Shown here one piece after another: positions 35,700-47,556 of a DNA stretch of 64,000 nucleotides. Under the pieces are notes generated by a model that was not told the origin of the DNA, made no database searches, and worked only from the letters and a program-made list of their open reading frames with translations. How positions within the stretch are numbered: position 1 is the stretch's first letter; every line of letters begins with the position of its first letter. The position numbers and the translations under genes were made by a program. The DNA is taken from the NCBI GenBank assembly GCA_951799445.1, contig OX637294.1:19183452-19247451 (forward strand), read 5' to 3'. Source of the DNA: Pseudisothecium myosuroides (lineage: Eukaryota; Streptophyta; Bryopsida; Hypnales; Lembophyllaceae).

Positions 35700-36590
35700 A
35701 CTTCAGCAGTCATGACCAGCAAACGTCTAAAAACATATATTGGATGGAATGATGCTAAGAAGGCTCCAGTGGACCACCACATTCTCACCAAAATACTTTG
35801 TAACACCGGGCTCCATACCTTCATTGGCATGCTGGGGTACTGTATCAAAGACAAAAGTGAGGAACATTTTCCGCAGTGTATTCACATGAATGTGACTGAT
35901 GAACAAATTGAAGAAGTTGAAGAGTACATCAAGTATGGAACTTTGTTTGTAAAGAACAAAATTGTTCTCACTCACGCTAATCTCATCGAGAGGGCCACGG
36001 CGTATTGTACGTACAAGTTGAAGAAATAATTGGAAAGTACTCTTCCAAGCATTCACTTACCAATGCTGCATTTTGGACAATATATTCCCTCAGATTCTTG
36101 GCTTTTGGCTGTCCGTCAAGGTGGCATGGAATACAATAGGGCTTCATCACTCTAGAAATGTATGATGAATTCACATACCGTTGAAATGGATGATGTGACT
36201 CAAATTTTTTTTAGTACACAAATCTAGATTCTTGCCTTGCTGATTTGGGACGGCAATGGCTTGCTGCACATCTGGACGATGCACAAGAGGGTGCATAACA
36301 CCATTATGTTGTTCCAGATAAAGATGTTGGAAAATTGTAGGTTTGTATTGTTTTGTGTTTTTGTGGCAATTTTGTAGGTTTTCTACTCATGTACTTGTTT
36401 CTACTTTCTAACAGCTTAATTTACGTTATTCTTTTGATGCAGGCTTGTAGCGTATGTTCCACACAAATCGCAGCATGACTGGAACGACATCATTGTCATC
36501 AATGGCACTCAAGATCCAACTCCCTCTAATGCAGACTTGCCAGATACCATTGCGGACCAGGATCCTCAGGCGGCAACTCCACTAATGTAC
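35700..36590 (+). pseudogene. HUH endonuclease (Rep / replitron-like) fragment, decayed
   Basis: The open stretch 35712-36029 contains GLHTFIGMLGYCIKD. The YCIKD word (residues 43-47 from the ATG at 35712) resembles motif III (YxxK plus acidic) of HUH replication endonucleases, where the tyrosine is the nicking residue. It is followed by KNKIVLTHANLIERA, which recalls, from memory only, proteins of eukaryotic replitron-type transposons. The frame is then closed at 36027. A further open piece (36224-36336) has a TAA at 36296 and leads to a good intron (36337-36442, GTAGGT...TGATGCAG) and an exon with VPHKSQHDWNDIIVING. No HUH metal motif was found upstream, where the frame is stopped just before 35690. 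It is a broken fragment, not an intact gene. Confidence 0.35.
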
Positions 36591-36599
36591 ATCAGGACT

Positions 36600-37850
36600 T
36601 TTTTTTTTAGATTTTCTAAATGAAAGAAAAGGCGATATCTTTTTAGTGTTGAGGATTCAGGTGGCAATGTGGTCATAGGGTACACAATTTTAGGGTGGCG
36701 ACTTGTGGGAAAAGGTGGTGCAGAAGTGGGCGAATTTCCTGAGTACATTATTTTTTCCGGGCGATTTGACTTTGAGGAGGACCGCTTCATTGGCGATATC
36801 CTTTTTTTTTTGGTTAGTTTTGGCGAACTAGGATGGCCTTCTAGAGTTCTGCAGGCAAAATTGCAGTAGGTGTAAGCTGTCACATGGCGATCAAAATATT
36901 CAAAGGGGAGAGAATTGGTGTTTTGAGTGTTCTCCTAAAAACTTGTATGACCTTGACCTGCACCCTCCCAAACACCCCTCCGATGCCAAAGTAAGTAAAT
37001 TTCAGAGAGAAAAGAGCAACACAAACAATGGACATTACGAACTTGCTACATTATACTTGAACACGTTAAACAAGGCACATTGCAATCTCACAAACTAAAC
37101 AAGGCACATCAATCTCACAAATTGAACCCAGATGCTCAAGTGTGCAAATTTTCAAATGGAATTATTCCAAGTAACACTGGACTTTGGAGATGTGTAATTC
37201 TCTCCTCGCCTGACATTTGAGCTTCAGAGACATGCACCTGCACCCACCAAAACCCCCCTCCAATGCGACAGTAAATACATTGCAAAAACAAATAGAAGGA
37301 GCTCAACACAATGGACCATGGCAACACAAGTGTAGTATACAGTTCTTAATTGATACAAGTATCAAACAAAACATAAAAACAAAATATGTAATCATACTGC
37401 AACCAAGAGCACAAACGCCTCACATGCAAGAAGAGACTGCAGCGTCTTCAATCTGTACAAGTCACAGATATTCAAACAGTAGGCACCATAAGTAAAGTGG
37501 ACTTTATAAGAGCAGTCCCTAGATTTGAAAATCAGAGGAAAACAAAGAAGACGATGGGATTCACGTACTAATTGAATCTCAACCAACGTCCAAGAAAAAA
37601 AAATACATGCCTGCTACTGTTCCATCCATAACAAAGTGAAAATTGGGCCACGGCTACTACTGCACGTTACCTCTAAGAAGGAACGGCTTGTGCTGCTGAA
37701 GTATCACATTCAACAAACTAAGTGCTAGCCAAGTATCTGCCTCGACCTCTAGTGGTATACCATTTGTCAAAAACTCGCTGGTATGGTGTGAGTGTTTCTA
37801 ACTCCACCCTTGAGTCAGAAAGTTACACACGGATTCTAGCGGCAATTTTG
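36600..37850. other. Unrecognised DNA after the HUH-like fragment
   Basis: The frame 36669-36869 (+) includes GWRLVGKGGAEVGEFPEY and could be a frameshifted continuation, but no family is recognised. At 36950-37270 the word CCTGCACCC(T/A)CC(C/A)AA(A/C)AC is repeated, hinting at a local duplication. Nothing else supported. Confidence 0.3.
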
Positions 37851-39711
37851 TTGGAGATTGTACTCCTAATCGGGTGATTCCTAAGTAAGTGTTCGCCTTC
37901 CAAGCAATGGACACTTTTTGTGACTGATATCCTGTAAAATTCCACTAATTCTAAGAAAAGCTATGGGTTAATTAATTAACGTTATGGTTAGGTAAAAAAC
38001 AAAGAAAGAAAACAAAATCTAATCTAACTAAAATTGTATCTAAGTAGTCTTTTAGAATATAATTTTCCCTTCCCAGAATGGTGAAGAAAACTAGATTCCA
38101 AGATTCCTAGCAAAAGTTACCACGAGGTACGTTTGGCCCCTTAGTTGTGCTAACCTTCATCCACTAATCTAAAATAGCAAATCAATCCAATATAAGTCTA
38201 AATTCTAAGGTTAAGTTATTAGTTCCTTTAAGTTAAGGATTTTCAAGACTAATCGGAATTTCGACCTAATTGGATGTTTTTCATCCAAAATTGGTCGTAA
38301 ACTTCATCCAACCTTTTATCCTTCAAAAATAAAGTATTTTCAAAAGTAAAAAGGGACTTTGGAATCTTTATAGATTCTTTGTTCGATTCCTACCTAAAAA
38401 GATTTCTTAAAGATTCCTTTGGATGAAATTTCTAGATTATCATCCAATTGTGTGGTTATGGTTAATTATTAGTAATTTTTGGTATTGGGTTAAAATTTAA
38501 GTATGATTTGGTTTTATAACCTCTAACTTTCTAAATCTAATCTAAAATTCTAAATTCTAATTTAAAAACTAACTTCTAACAGCAAAGATTCTAACTTTAA
38601 TTTGAAAACAAAAACAAAGCAAAAGAAAAGGGTAAAATTAACATACCTCTGGATCCATGGTCCCGTCATCGCAGATCACTAGCATGATGGTCTCAAGATA
38701 GCCGTCGTCCTCCATCATGGGTAATCCGTCTGTCGATGAAAGTTTAGTGTCAAAATGTATGGAAAAATCCTTTTCCTACATTCTTCTAACTAATTTCCTA
38801 CAAATAAAAGGGTTAGTCTAAGTATTTAACTTAATTCCTTTGTTTTTAGGAATTTGTGTTAAACTTCTAATGGTTATAAGTTGATTTCAAAATAACTCTT
38901 TGAATTTAAAATAACTTCAAGGTCCTATTTTCAACCACCTTGAATATTTGTTTTAATTTAAGAATTAATTTTGAAAGATTAATATCTTCCAAAATAATAA
39001 TATTCCAATGAATAGTCAATTTTATTTGTTATTCATTAGCTTATGATTTTTTGTTGAATTAATCTATTGTTTTTGTTGACTTTTTGTCTTTTCCTATTTG
39101 GCTTATTAGGCAAATAAAACAAAAATCCAAGTCAACAAGGCCAACTAATTTCTTCCAAAAATACTAATTGATAGAAAAAACCAAATTCTTCAATAGTAAA
39201 AGGAATAGAACCAAAGAACTATTCTAATTGAATAGTAGATGAATAGTAGAAAAAACAAAAACAATTTGTCTCGAATGAATAGTTGATGAATAGTAACGGA
39301 ATAAAAACCAAAACAAATCTAAAATGAATAGGAAAAGCACAACAAAACAAAACAAATGAATAGAAAAAGAATAAAAAATCGCGCCAAATCAAAAAGGAAT
39401 AGTGAAAAACAAAACATCAAGCCAACATGAATAGTGAGATTCTTAGGAAAACTAGTTTTTTAATCTAATTATCCCCAAGCCGCCACTTCGTCTTCTTTAA
39501 GTGTTTTTTGCTTCGAGTTGGGTTGTCATTTGTAAGTTGGCTATGGAGTGTTCGAGAGTTGCGAATTTGTGTATGTGGAGAGTGTACTTATGGGTAATAG
39601 AGAGAATTATACGAGAGATCAAACAATTTTAATCTTATTTGGAGTATTTCCAAATTTCAATCAAAGTTTGTTTTGAGCTCAAGCAAATTGAGTCCTTGGC
39701 TTGAGGTTTTC

Positions 39712-39822
39712 AAAATTTCAGATCAGAGTTTGAGTTCATCACATTTTAGATCAGAGTTTGAGTTCATCAAAATTTCAGATCAGAGTTGAGTTCATCAAAA
39801 TTTCAGATCAGAGTTTTGAGTT
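39712..39822. repeat. Tandem repeat, unit about 34 bp
   Basis: The unit TTTCAGATCAGAGTTTGAG plus TTCATCAAAA is repeated about three and a half times with small changes. Confidence 0.8.
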
Positions 39823-39989
39823 CCGAAGCTTACCTTCCAGTTCAGTCGACTGTCCGTCAGGCAGGCTGGCTCCCCGTCCTCGCAGCTCAGTCGTCGTGGT
39901 AGCGACACGTGGCAGCCTTTGACTGGGCGTTCCCTGCCGTTCCCGATGCCCCGTTCCCGACCCCTGCTCTTGATCCCGTCCGACTGGTG

Positions 39990-40056
39990 CTGGTTCTGTA
40001 TTCGGAGACTGGTTCTGGTATTTGGAAACTGGTTCTGGTATTTTGGAAACTGGTTC
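39990..40056. repeat. Tandem repeat, unit 21-23 bp
   Basis: Three units of the form ACTGGTTCTGGTATTTGGAA. The minus open frame at 39887-40075 is partly a translation of this repeat. Confidence 0.75.
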
Positions 40057-40261
40057 TAGCTAAACAATCAAACAATTAACTAAACGGGATAAATGAAATA
40101 ACTAAACTAAATAATGATTTTTTGGGTTTTAGGATAAAAAATAACTAAACTAAACTAAGAATGACAAAGCAAACTAACTAAACTAATTGATGATTTTTTG
40201 GGTTTTTTGAAATGACTTAAGCAAACAACTAAACAAGATAAAGGCTAAACTAATGGATGGG

Positions 40262-40479
40262 CACTAGAAGAAAACTGCGTTGGAACCTAGGAAAACACGT
40301 GGGGTTGGTTTCGTTGAGTTCTTAGTTTCCAACGCAGATTTTTGAGTTCTAACGCGTTTCTGCGTTGGGATTCCAACGCAGAAACGCGTTAGAACTCAAA
40401 AATCTGCGTTGGAAACTAAGAACTCAACAAAATCAACCCCACGTGTTTTCCTAAGTTCCAACACAGTTTTCTTCTAGTG
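40262..40479. mobile_element. CACTA-type MITE, palindromic
   Basis: A 218-bp element with ends CACTAGAAGAAAACTGCG and the complementary CAGTTTTCTTCTAGTG, flanked by GGG (40259-40261 and 40480-40482). Almost the whole length is self-complementary, so a transcript would form one hairpin with roughly 100-bp arms. CACTA ends with 3-bp duplications define the superfamily. Confidence 0.85.
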
Positions 40480-42834
40480 GGGGGTTGGAAATTCTAAACT
40501 AAGCAACTAAACTAAATGGAAGGGTTTTTGAGGATCTTTGAGTAAAAGTGGTAAACTAACAAAACTCTAAAACTTATGACTTGGGCAATGAGAGCAAAAC
40601 AATGAGATGAGCAATTTTTGGCGGAAGAAAAGGAGCCACTGGGTGTGGGTTTTTGGCTTAAGTAGCCAACACCGAGGGTTTTCCCAATTATTCCTTCAAG
40701 TTTCAAGGTAAATTTCCGTTGAGGTGAAAGCTTCGCTGTGCGGGAGCAACCCCAGGCTAAACTTGTCAAAATGGTTCCAAGTGGCTGTAGGGAGGTTTTA
40801 ATTCTTAAAGGAGGTACACATGAAAGTGTTTAAACCGAACATTAAAGATTAAAGTGATTCCCAAGGTATCAAATAGTTTTAATTCTTAAAGGAGGTACAC
40901 ATGAAAGTGTTAAACCGAACATTAAGGATTAAATCACACCAAACTTTGTTATACAACGAAGTTTGGTCAAAGGTTTGAGTATTAGAATCTTTTGGTAAAG
41001 ACTAGCTTCACCGCTTTAAGAATTCTAGCTCAATAGCTGTTTACAAAACACGAAATTAGTATGCCAAGGTATGCAAGTTTTTTGGGAGATGAAACCTCCC
41101 AAAAAGTGTGAACTTAGTGTGGTTGTGAAGGTTGAAAGGAAATCCCAAGTCCTTAACCAAATCCTTCACTTCAAGAAAAACAAGGAAAACAAGAATGAGC
41201 AAAGATGACCAAAATTTGGTTTAGCTTAATTGCTTCCGACAAAGCCGGTAAGCAAATAGAACAAAGAAAAGAGTGTTTGTACTCCGACAGAGTGTTGGTA
41301 GGCAGATAATGAACAAAATGGGGTATGACAAACTTCGCGGGGAGGCCTTATATACTTGCTAGAAGGCCCCACCACTTAGTTTACCATGAGATATTTGGTC
41401 TTCTTACTCAAAAACTAACCTAAACTAAATTCTAAACTACCCTAAGATATTTCCAAAATAATCTTTGTTTAATCTTTAGAATTTTCTAGAACAAGCCTTA
41501 ATTAGAAAGAAAATCTTGTCCAAATAAAATCTAAGATTTTTCCTAAAGATATTTAGAAATTTAACTATTTTGACCTTGACATATTTCGCAATTAACCCTA
41601 GGATATTTCCAAATATTCTTACTTTAATCTAAATTGGCTTTTAAAGGAAAGATTTGAAATCTTAACTAAATCCAATCTTTGATTTTGACCAAGATATTTT
41701 GTGAAATAACTTTGAATTACCGCTAATTACTCTAAAAAAGTCAACGCTACGGCTGAACTCTTCCTATCTTCTTGAGAACAACTCCAAATTGAAATTCGAT
41801 TGCGCCATCGCGTTCAGAAGACCCCAATTAGTCTAGAGGACCCCGTACCTCCCACATCCAGGCTGTAAATATGTGTAAAAACCACTCACGGTAACTTCAA
41901 AGAAAAGTCAAAATCCCAGTTTATGAAATTTGCATTTCCCGAGGAAACTGACTGGCCAGAGTTGCTTGGAAGGTTCGTGAGAGTAAGAAAACATTCCTTG
42001 TTCGCGACATTCGGACACCGTTAGCTCCTGGTTCGCCGGTCAACTCGCCGCCATGTTGTAAATTCTTGTTAAATTCGATGTCGTCGTCGATTCTGGTACT
42101 TCTGACTATCGAAAAGTCTTCAAACTTGACTGGTCGCTTATTTTATGTATAAAACTCTAATCTAATTTTTAGTGAGATTTTACCGCACTCTGGGTAATTT
42201 CTATGAAATTACCATCAGTTTCAAAGACGATTGACTTCCCATGGAGTCATCGTGGAGTTTTGTAAAATCCCGAAACTTTTGGGCAATCTTTTAGGAAGTG
42301 TCCAAAAGCTAAAGGCAAAACCAAACCTCCAATAAGGATGCTAAATTTAGCAGTTCCTTAATAATTTCCACCTTAGGGAGAAATTAATCTGGTACCGGGG
42401 GTTGTTGTGGATGATTAGCTCCGCTGTTGATCTCTTGGCATGCTTTTACCCTAAAAGCACCTTTCTGTAAGCTCCAATCACCTCGCCCTTCTTCTACTTT
42501 GCATTCTGGTTCGTATTCTTCAATATTTGTAGGTTTTCACATAACTAGTCCAACTTTACATGAATTGGATCTAGATACTTCTAAACCTGAACATAAACTT
42601 TATGATTCAGCCAGGCTGTCACATGTGCTCACAGGCTGAGTTTTACATGGACAAGATATTAGAACTGGCTAATTCTCACATCCTCACATCTCTCTAACAC
42701 GTAAATATGGACTCTAAGACACTAAACTATGACCTAAACATAGTAAAGCAAAGTATTTTGTGCTTTCCATGATTTTAGGACAATTCCTCACTAATTTGGT
42801 AGGGACTTCCACCAAACTCCTCTCAACTACTAAT
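40480..42834. other. Unassigned DNA with an 81-bp tandem repeat
   Basis: From 40795 an 81-bp unit starting GTTTTAATTCTTAAAGGAGG is followed at 40876 by a second copy. The rest is A+T-rich with a few GC-richer patches (41980-42120). No ORF of note. A non-autonomous LTR element was considered but no matching direct LTRs were found. Confidence 0.4.
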
Positions 42835-45800
42835 TCATACTATTTTGCATGAATTTATACTAAAAACTAACAATAAATCGCGAAAAATAAACCCAGAGCT
42901 CCAAGTGCTAACTTGGGGGCTCACATATGGGAACGTAATACTGAAAATACGCTGGAAAAACATCCCCACTACAATTTGAAGGTGTTCCTCCAAATTGTTC
43001 TGCAACTTCGACTTTAGAAAGCCAACACTAGAAAACAGATGTTCATCTTGTACGGACCCAGGTACATGGATAACTGCAATTTCAACGAGCTTCAAGAACT
43101 CCCCGAAATTCTGAGTCAAGTTATGGTTCCCGTCCAGTAGTCTCCACACTTTGGTCAGCGGGTTCACATCATACGGTGGGAGCATGGCCGCATGGGAGTT
43201 GCTCTTCATGCATGTTTTGAAGAGAGAACGTTGTGAGATCAGCGCATCCCTATCAATCAATGGTTTGATCAAGATCTTCTTGTCACCCTCCCCCAAAATT
43301 TTGCCGTGCCCATACGTGGCCATTAGGGTGCAAAGGTGCAAGTCAAACATGTCTTTCGCATTCGACATACACCAATACTGCGGATAAAGAATGCCTAGCG
43401 CATTCATAACGTTCTGGGCAGGAAAACGACCATCAAGCTCTGCAACCAAGGTCTTAGCTACACTTGCAAAAACCATTGAAACACGCAGTTAGAAGAGTAA
43501 AGATCACAATTCAGTAGACTTCACATGCAAATGTCCCATGCAAAAGCACTGTACCATAAGTTACAAGATCACTGAAACAAAAGTGAACATAAGAACTTAC
43601 TAGTGCACTCAGCCTTGACTTTGGCAAGCAAGGAGGCCCATACAGCGCGGTCAACTGGAGCTCCATTATGTTCAGCATGGATCTGCTTGCCGTGGCAGAC
43701 GAAGACTAGCACTGACGATGTGGCATTCAAATCCGTTACCCATTTTATGTGAATCTACTCATCGCTACAGTCAAGCAGATTAGCAAAGCTCCAGAACTCA
43801 TCAGACGTAAAGGCTGTGGGTCGTTGCAAGAAAGGGTGTTCAAAAAGCGTAGCGTTTTCCACAGGACTCATTTTTTCTTTCGAGAGGGCTTTAAAATTAG
43901 AAATTCAATTTTTTAAAAATGTGAAAAATATGTTTAATGTATATACCTTTAAGAAGAAGGTACCCTAGGAAGGAAAAGCTTAGAAAAATTCTCTAAGTAG
44001 GCGAACTAGCAAAACCCTAAATCTCATGAAAATAGGAAAAGTCACTGTAATTTCACATTTTAATTTGTAAAAAATAGGAAAAGCAATTTTAAAAAAAACT
44101 AAAAATTGGCCATTTGAAAAGAGTTCATAGTGAAGAGAGTTCACCAAAAAATCAATCTTAAAACCATCTTCATTGTTCAAAAACTACGCGCAATGAGAGT
44201 GCTGTTTGCACTCATGTGGAAGACACAAAATAATGTATTTTTAGATTTCCTTTGGTAGGAATATGTTTTCCTACTATGCAAATAGACCATGAAAATTTCA
44301 GCTTTAGATCATTAAATTTGGGGACTCCGAACGTAGTAAAAACCGTAAACCTTACACTGTGACATATTAGCAAAAATGATTTTTAAATATAAAATGATTT
44401 TTTTTTATTTCTAAAAAATAAAAGATCTGATTACCATCAAATTAGGAATCTCCAATAAAAATTTCATGTTCATTGGACTTGTGCATCAAAAGTTATAGAA
44501 GAAAACAAAAAAGTCACTCCCATTGTGACGGGAAATAGGTCCACCCTTTCTTGCAATGACCATGTGTCCTTATCGTCATACATGCGATATAGTGATGCCT
44601 AACAGACTTTTACCGCAACCACGAAGTCACACACATAGACGTCACGCTTTTGTGCGAAGTTGACTAACGTGTCTATTGCTTCCAGGACTGGAAGTAACGC
44701 ACACATACCAAGCATAGTAAATGGATCCAGAAGCAGCACAAGGCAGGCCTGCAGACATCAAACAACAAGTCAGAAACTGCTAAACAATGGAACCAAATCA
44801 TGCAAGGAAACGAATTCAAACTTATGGCATGAATTGAAAGAAAGGACACAGGATCAATTGAACATACTACTAATGAAATCAAGTCCAGTGTAACCACAAG
44901 CAGACAGTGAACAACACAATTAAGTCAAATTCAGTAAATAAAAAATAAAGAGATTGAAAAAGGAGGTACCTCGGCCTTGTTGTTCTCATGAAGATCTGCC
45001 ATCATTTTGTAAATGAGAGTGTGATATTCGGACAAGAGTTGCCTCAGTGGCTCAATTAAGCTGACCCACCGAGTCTGCACATTACGAAGCATCTTAAGTC
45101 CCTTAGTCTCCGTCAATTCAGCTAACTGACGGAATTCACTGAACCTCTTTGGACTATTGCAGAAGTACGCATAGGTAACAGAGAGGAGTTTCTCAATGTC
45201 GCAAAAAATGGCAAGATCTGATAGTGCCTTGAATGCCAAGTTGCACCAATGTGCCACACAGTGCACGCCTATGAGATTCGGTGCATGCTTCTCCCGGATC
45301 TGCATTGTTACTCCCGATCGACTGACTTGTAGCGTAGAGGCGCCATCTGCACCAAAACTGATGACCTTCGTCGCAAAGGCCTCTACATCGAGGCCACCAC
45401 CACAGTTTACAGCCCCCACGATGAGGTCAGTCAAATTCTCTGCCGTTGGACTGTACTGTACTCGCTCCAAGGAAACAAGCAAAGGAATCCTTACCCAGTC
45501 TTGGACTACGTAAGCATGAACTGACAAGAAACTACTATTATCGACTGCAGTAACCTCGTCCACAGTGATGGCCAAGTATTTGGCAGTACTGATGAACTTG
45601 CGGGTCTCTTCCATGACTTGTTTATACATGTATGTTGCCATGAGCCATCCCGAATTGTCACACCAATGTGCTGAGGGCAAGTCGGGAACTTCTAACAGCT
45701 TGTATAGTGCAATGCGGGACTCAAATTCCACCATCGGCCGGCCGTCTGAGAGAAGCTGGAATAATGTTACAAATTGGACCCTCTTTCTTCTGACTTCTTG

Positions 45801-46373
45801 GGACGTGCACTCGTTCAGTTGCTGCAAGACAGTGGGGTGGCGCTTCGCTGCATACAAGCGCAAGTTTTTGTGATGCTTACATTGTGTCGCAATGTAGCTC
45901 TCCCTAGCTTTGACCTTGTATGTTGGCATGTCCTTCTTAGCAATGCGCTTGCCATCATGTTTAAAAAGAGTATCAGATTTGGGAGCCATGATGCAGGGCT
46001 TTCTGTCGAAAGACGAACAAACTTTGCATTGGACCATGTGCAGAATGCCGTCTGTGGCCATAATTCCCTCCGCCCATGGCAGCTTTGCAGCCCAAAGGGT
46101 TTGAAACTTTCGGTGGCGGTTATACCGTTTCTGAGCCCTGGATCGCTCAAGCTCTGCCTTTGTCCTTACTATGGCGCCTCTCTTCGGTGGTGGGGATTCA
46201 AAGTCTGAATCGTCAGAGTCGTCGTCCCCGTCAGGAATCTCCACCAACTTTGCTTCATCGCCATCGTGAGAGTCGTCTGAAAGGGAAATCAACGGCGACT
46301 TTGCGCTCAAGACCACCATGTCTTTGGAGCCTGAAGACGAACCAGGACTCCAGGAGTGATAGCGGTGTCTCAA
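42835..46373 (-). pseudogene. hAT-like transposase gene, three exons, interrupted by a MITE and two stops
   Basis: Exon 1 (46373-44970) encodes an acidic N-terminus, a possible zinc-binding stretch (C116, C119 and following C/H residues), the first catalytic-type aspartate in ITVDEVT (D272), the second in SFGADGAS (D343), and the CVAH word (C372, H375) matching the CxxH of the hAT insertion domain. It ends at GAG/GTACCT. Exon 2 starts after CTGCAG at 44748 and ends at CTA/GTAAGT (43601); it is split by the element 43819-44562 and has TAG stops at 44599-44601 and 43755-43757. Exon 3 (43457-42835) carries the C-terminal dimerisation region (VQDEHLFSSVGFLKSKL). Exons join in phase. hAT transposases cut and paste DNA using a D-D-E triad; this copy cannot make the full protein. 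The gene's own terminal repeats were not found. Confidence 0.75.
43819..44562. mobile_element. 4-bp-TSD MITE, GGGTCATTGC subfamily, inside transposase exon 2
   Basis: A 744-bp element with ends GGTCGTTGCAAGAAAGGG and CCCTTTCTTGCAATGACC, flanked by TGTG (43815-43818 and 44563-44566). Removing the element and one TGTG leaves the host reading frame uninterrupted, direct evidence for a 4-bp duplication. It is nearly identical to 7564-8311 in reverse orientation. Confidence 0.85.
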
Positions 46374-47050
46374 GTTCGGGAGTTACTGTTTCTTTGATCA
46401 TCGCCATCATCGCTAGGGTATTCCTCCGCTGATTGAGGCTCTGCGCCTGGCACACTAGTAGAAAACAGGCTATAAATGACTTGTCCACAATGACTACAAT
46501 AGTCACTTTGCAATCATTGTGGACAAGTCATTTAGGACCCCGTTTTCTACTAGTGGCACCTCCGGCATGCAACCGTCAAACACATAAGCGAGAGGTTGTC
46601 CTGCGCTCGTCCCACGACTCGACTGGAAGTATGACTTCATCGTCTAATTGTGTGCCTCCGATCTCCGCAAATCAATTTGCTTCCCCTTCCTCTTCATATC
46701 GACTCGTGCCAACACCAAAGCCTCCTGTGCTGCCTTCTTGGCCTTCTTTTTAGCGGACCGTGCAATTGACGCCGCGCGTACAGCCTTTGCAACAGCATCG
46801 CCTCCGACGTCCTCGCCACAAGACTCCATTTTCCATGGTGGTTACTACAAGAAACGAAATTGAACCAAGAAACAGAAGAAGCCCAATGACAAGCGCAAAC
46901 CCCACTATCACTTTCAGAATCCACTAAGCACTCCAAACACCAGCACCAATTGTCATGGAAATGTATTGCTGGGTTCCGTAATTTAACATGCATGGAACCC
47001 CTCAAAGTACCGTAAAGGCTGGCAGCCGCCATCACAACGAAGGAAGCCCA
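46374..47050 (-). pseudogene. Probable 5' region of the hAT-like gene
   Basis: Upstream of exon 1 the minus frame 46829-46644 starts with ATG and is lysine/alanine-rich (ARSAKKKAKKAAQEALVLAR), as in basic N-terminal extensions. It is not in frame with exon 1, and a CACTA MITE lies between. Removing the MITE leaves another short open frame with SAEEYPSDDGDDQRN before a stop. Frameshifts or a missed intron are both possible. Confidence 0.35.
46453..46555. mobile_element. CACTA-type MITE, 103 bp
   Basis: Ends CACTAGTAGAAAAC and GTTTTCTACTAGTG form a perfect inverted repeat, flanked by GCA (46450-46452 and 46556-46558). The interior (AATGACTTGTCCACAATGA and its complement) is also self-complementary. 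Confidence 0.9.
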
Positions 47051-47552
47051 CTAACTAGACAAATTAACGACAAGCAATTAAATTGCAAGAACTTCACCAA
47101 GTCATGGAGTGCGCCCACTCCCGACGGCCTTCACACTCCCTGGCGACACCTACAAGAAACCTGAAGCAGCAACTGGCGAAACCCTAGGTCCTTGTGCAGA
47201 AGTACATGGCGAATTGAAGGAGGAAATGAAAGCACGGAGTGGCGAAACACTAATCTGACGCAACGAAACAATGGCGACAACGAGGTGGAGCTTGGAGCTG
47301 CTGAAGAAAATGAAGACGAGATCATGGCGATAAAAGAGAGGGGAGTGGCGATAAAGCAGAAGGGAGGTGGCGATTAAACCCCTCTCCCAAGGCGTCATCA
47401 TCGCCACACTGGCACCTGTCAGTCGCCTGGGGGCGCAAACGTGGCGATAGAGGCCACTTTTTTAATAAAAAAGTCTATATCAGTTTCGCCAGGGCTCGGG
47501 CGGGAGTGCGAAATGGCTTTCTGACGCCAAAAAAAAAAACCCTAATGTACAT
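47051..47552. other. GC-richer region with repeated GGCGATA words
   Basis: Upstream of the transposase gene. GTGGCGATAAA/GGTGGCGATTAAA/ACGTGGCGATAGA recur at 47325-47455, and purine-rich frames on the plus strand (47192-47377) are probably chance. It may include the gene's 5' untranslated region or promoter, but no core element was identified. Confidence 0.3.
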
Positions 47553-47556
47553 ACCA

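Larger units (their letters stand above)
37850..40258. other. A+T-rich, low-complexity DNA with one exon-like patch
   Basis: Long TAACTAAA/CTAATTCTAA-type sequence with repeated GAATAGT words (39190-39440). On the minus strand a GC-richer patch at about 38650-38735 reads openly (LPMMEDDGYLETIMLVICDD) up to a donor-like CCAGAG/GTATGT, so it may be one exon of a lost gene. The minus frame 39887-40075 overlaps a tandem repeat. Confidence 0.3.

Noticed and set aside
35700..36029. HUH-like fragment as an integrated plant DNA virus
   Set aside because: The surrounding words fit a transposon-type protein better than a viral Rep, and no capsid-like or viral origin sequence is nearby. Neither assignment is proven.
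37850..42834. A non-autonomous LTR retrotransposon
   Set aside because: Region size and composition were suggestive, but no pair of direct terminal repeats or primer-binding site could be found.
45196..46432. Plus-strand frames of 102-144 codons opposite the hAT-like gene
   Set aside because: They are antisense shadows of the minus-strand coding exon, which has recognisable hAT features.
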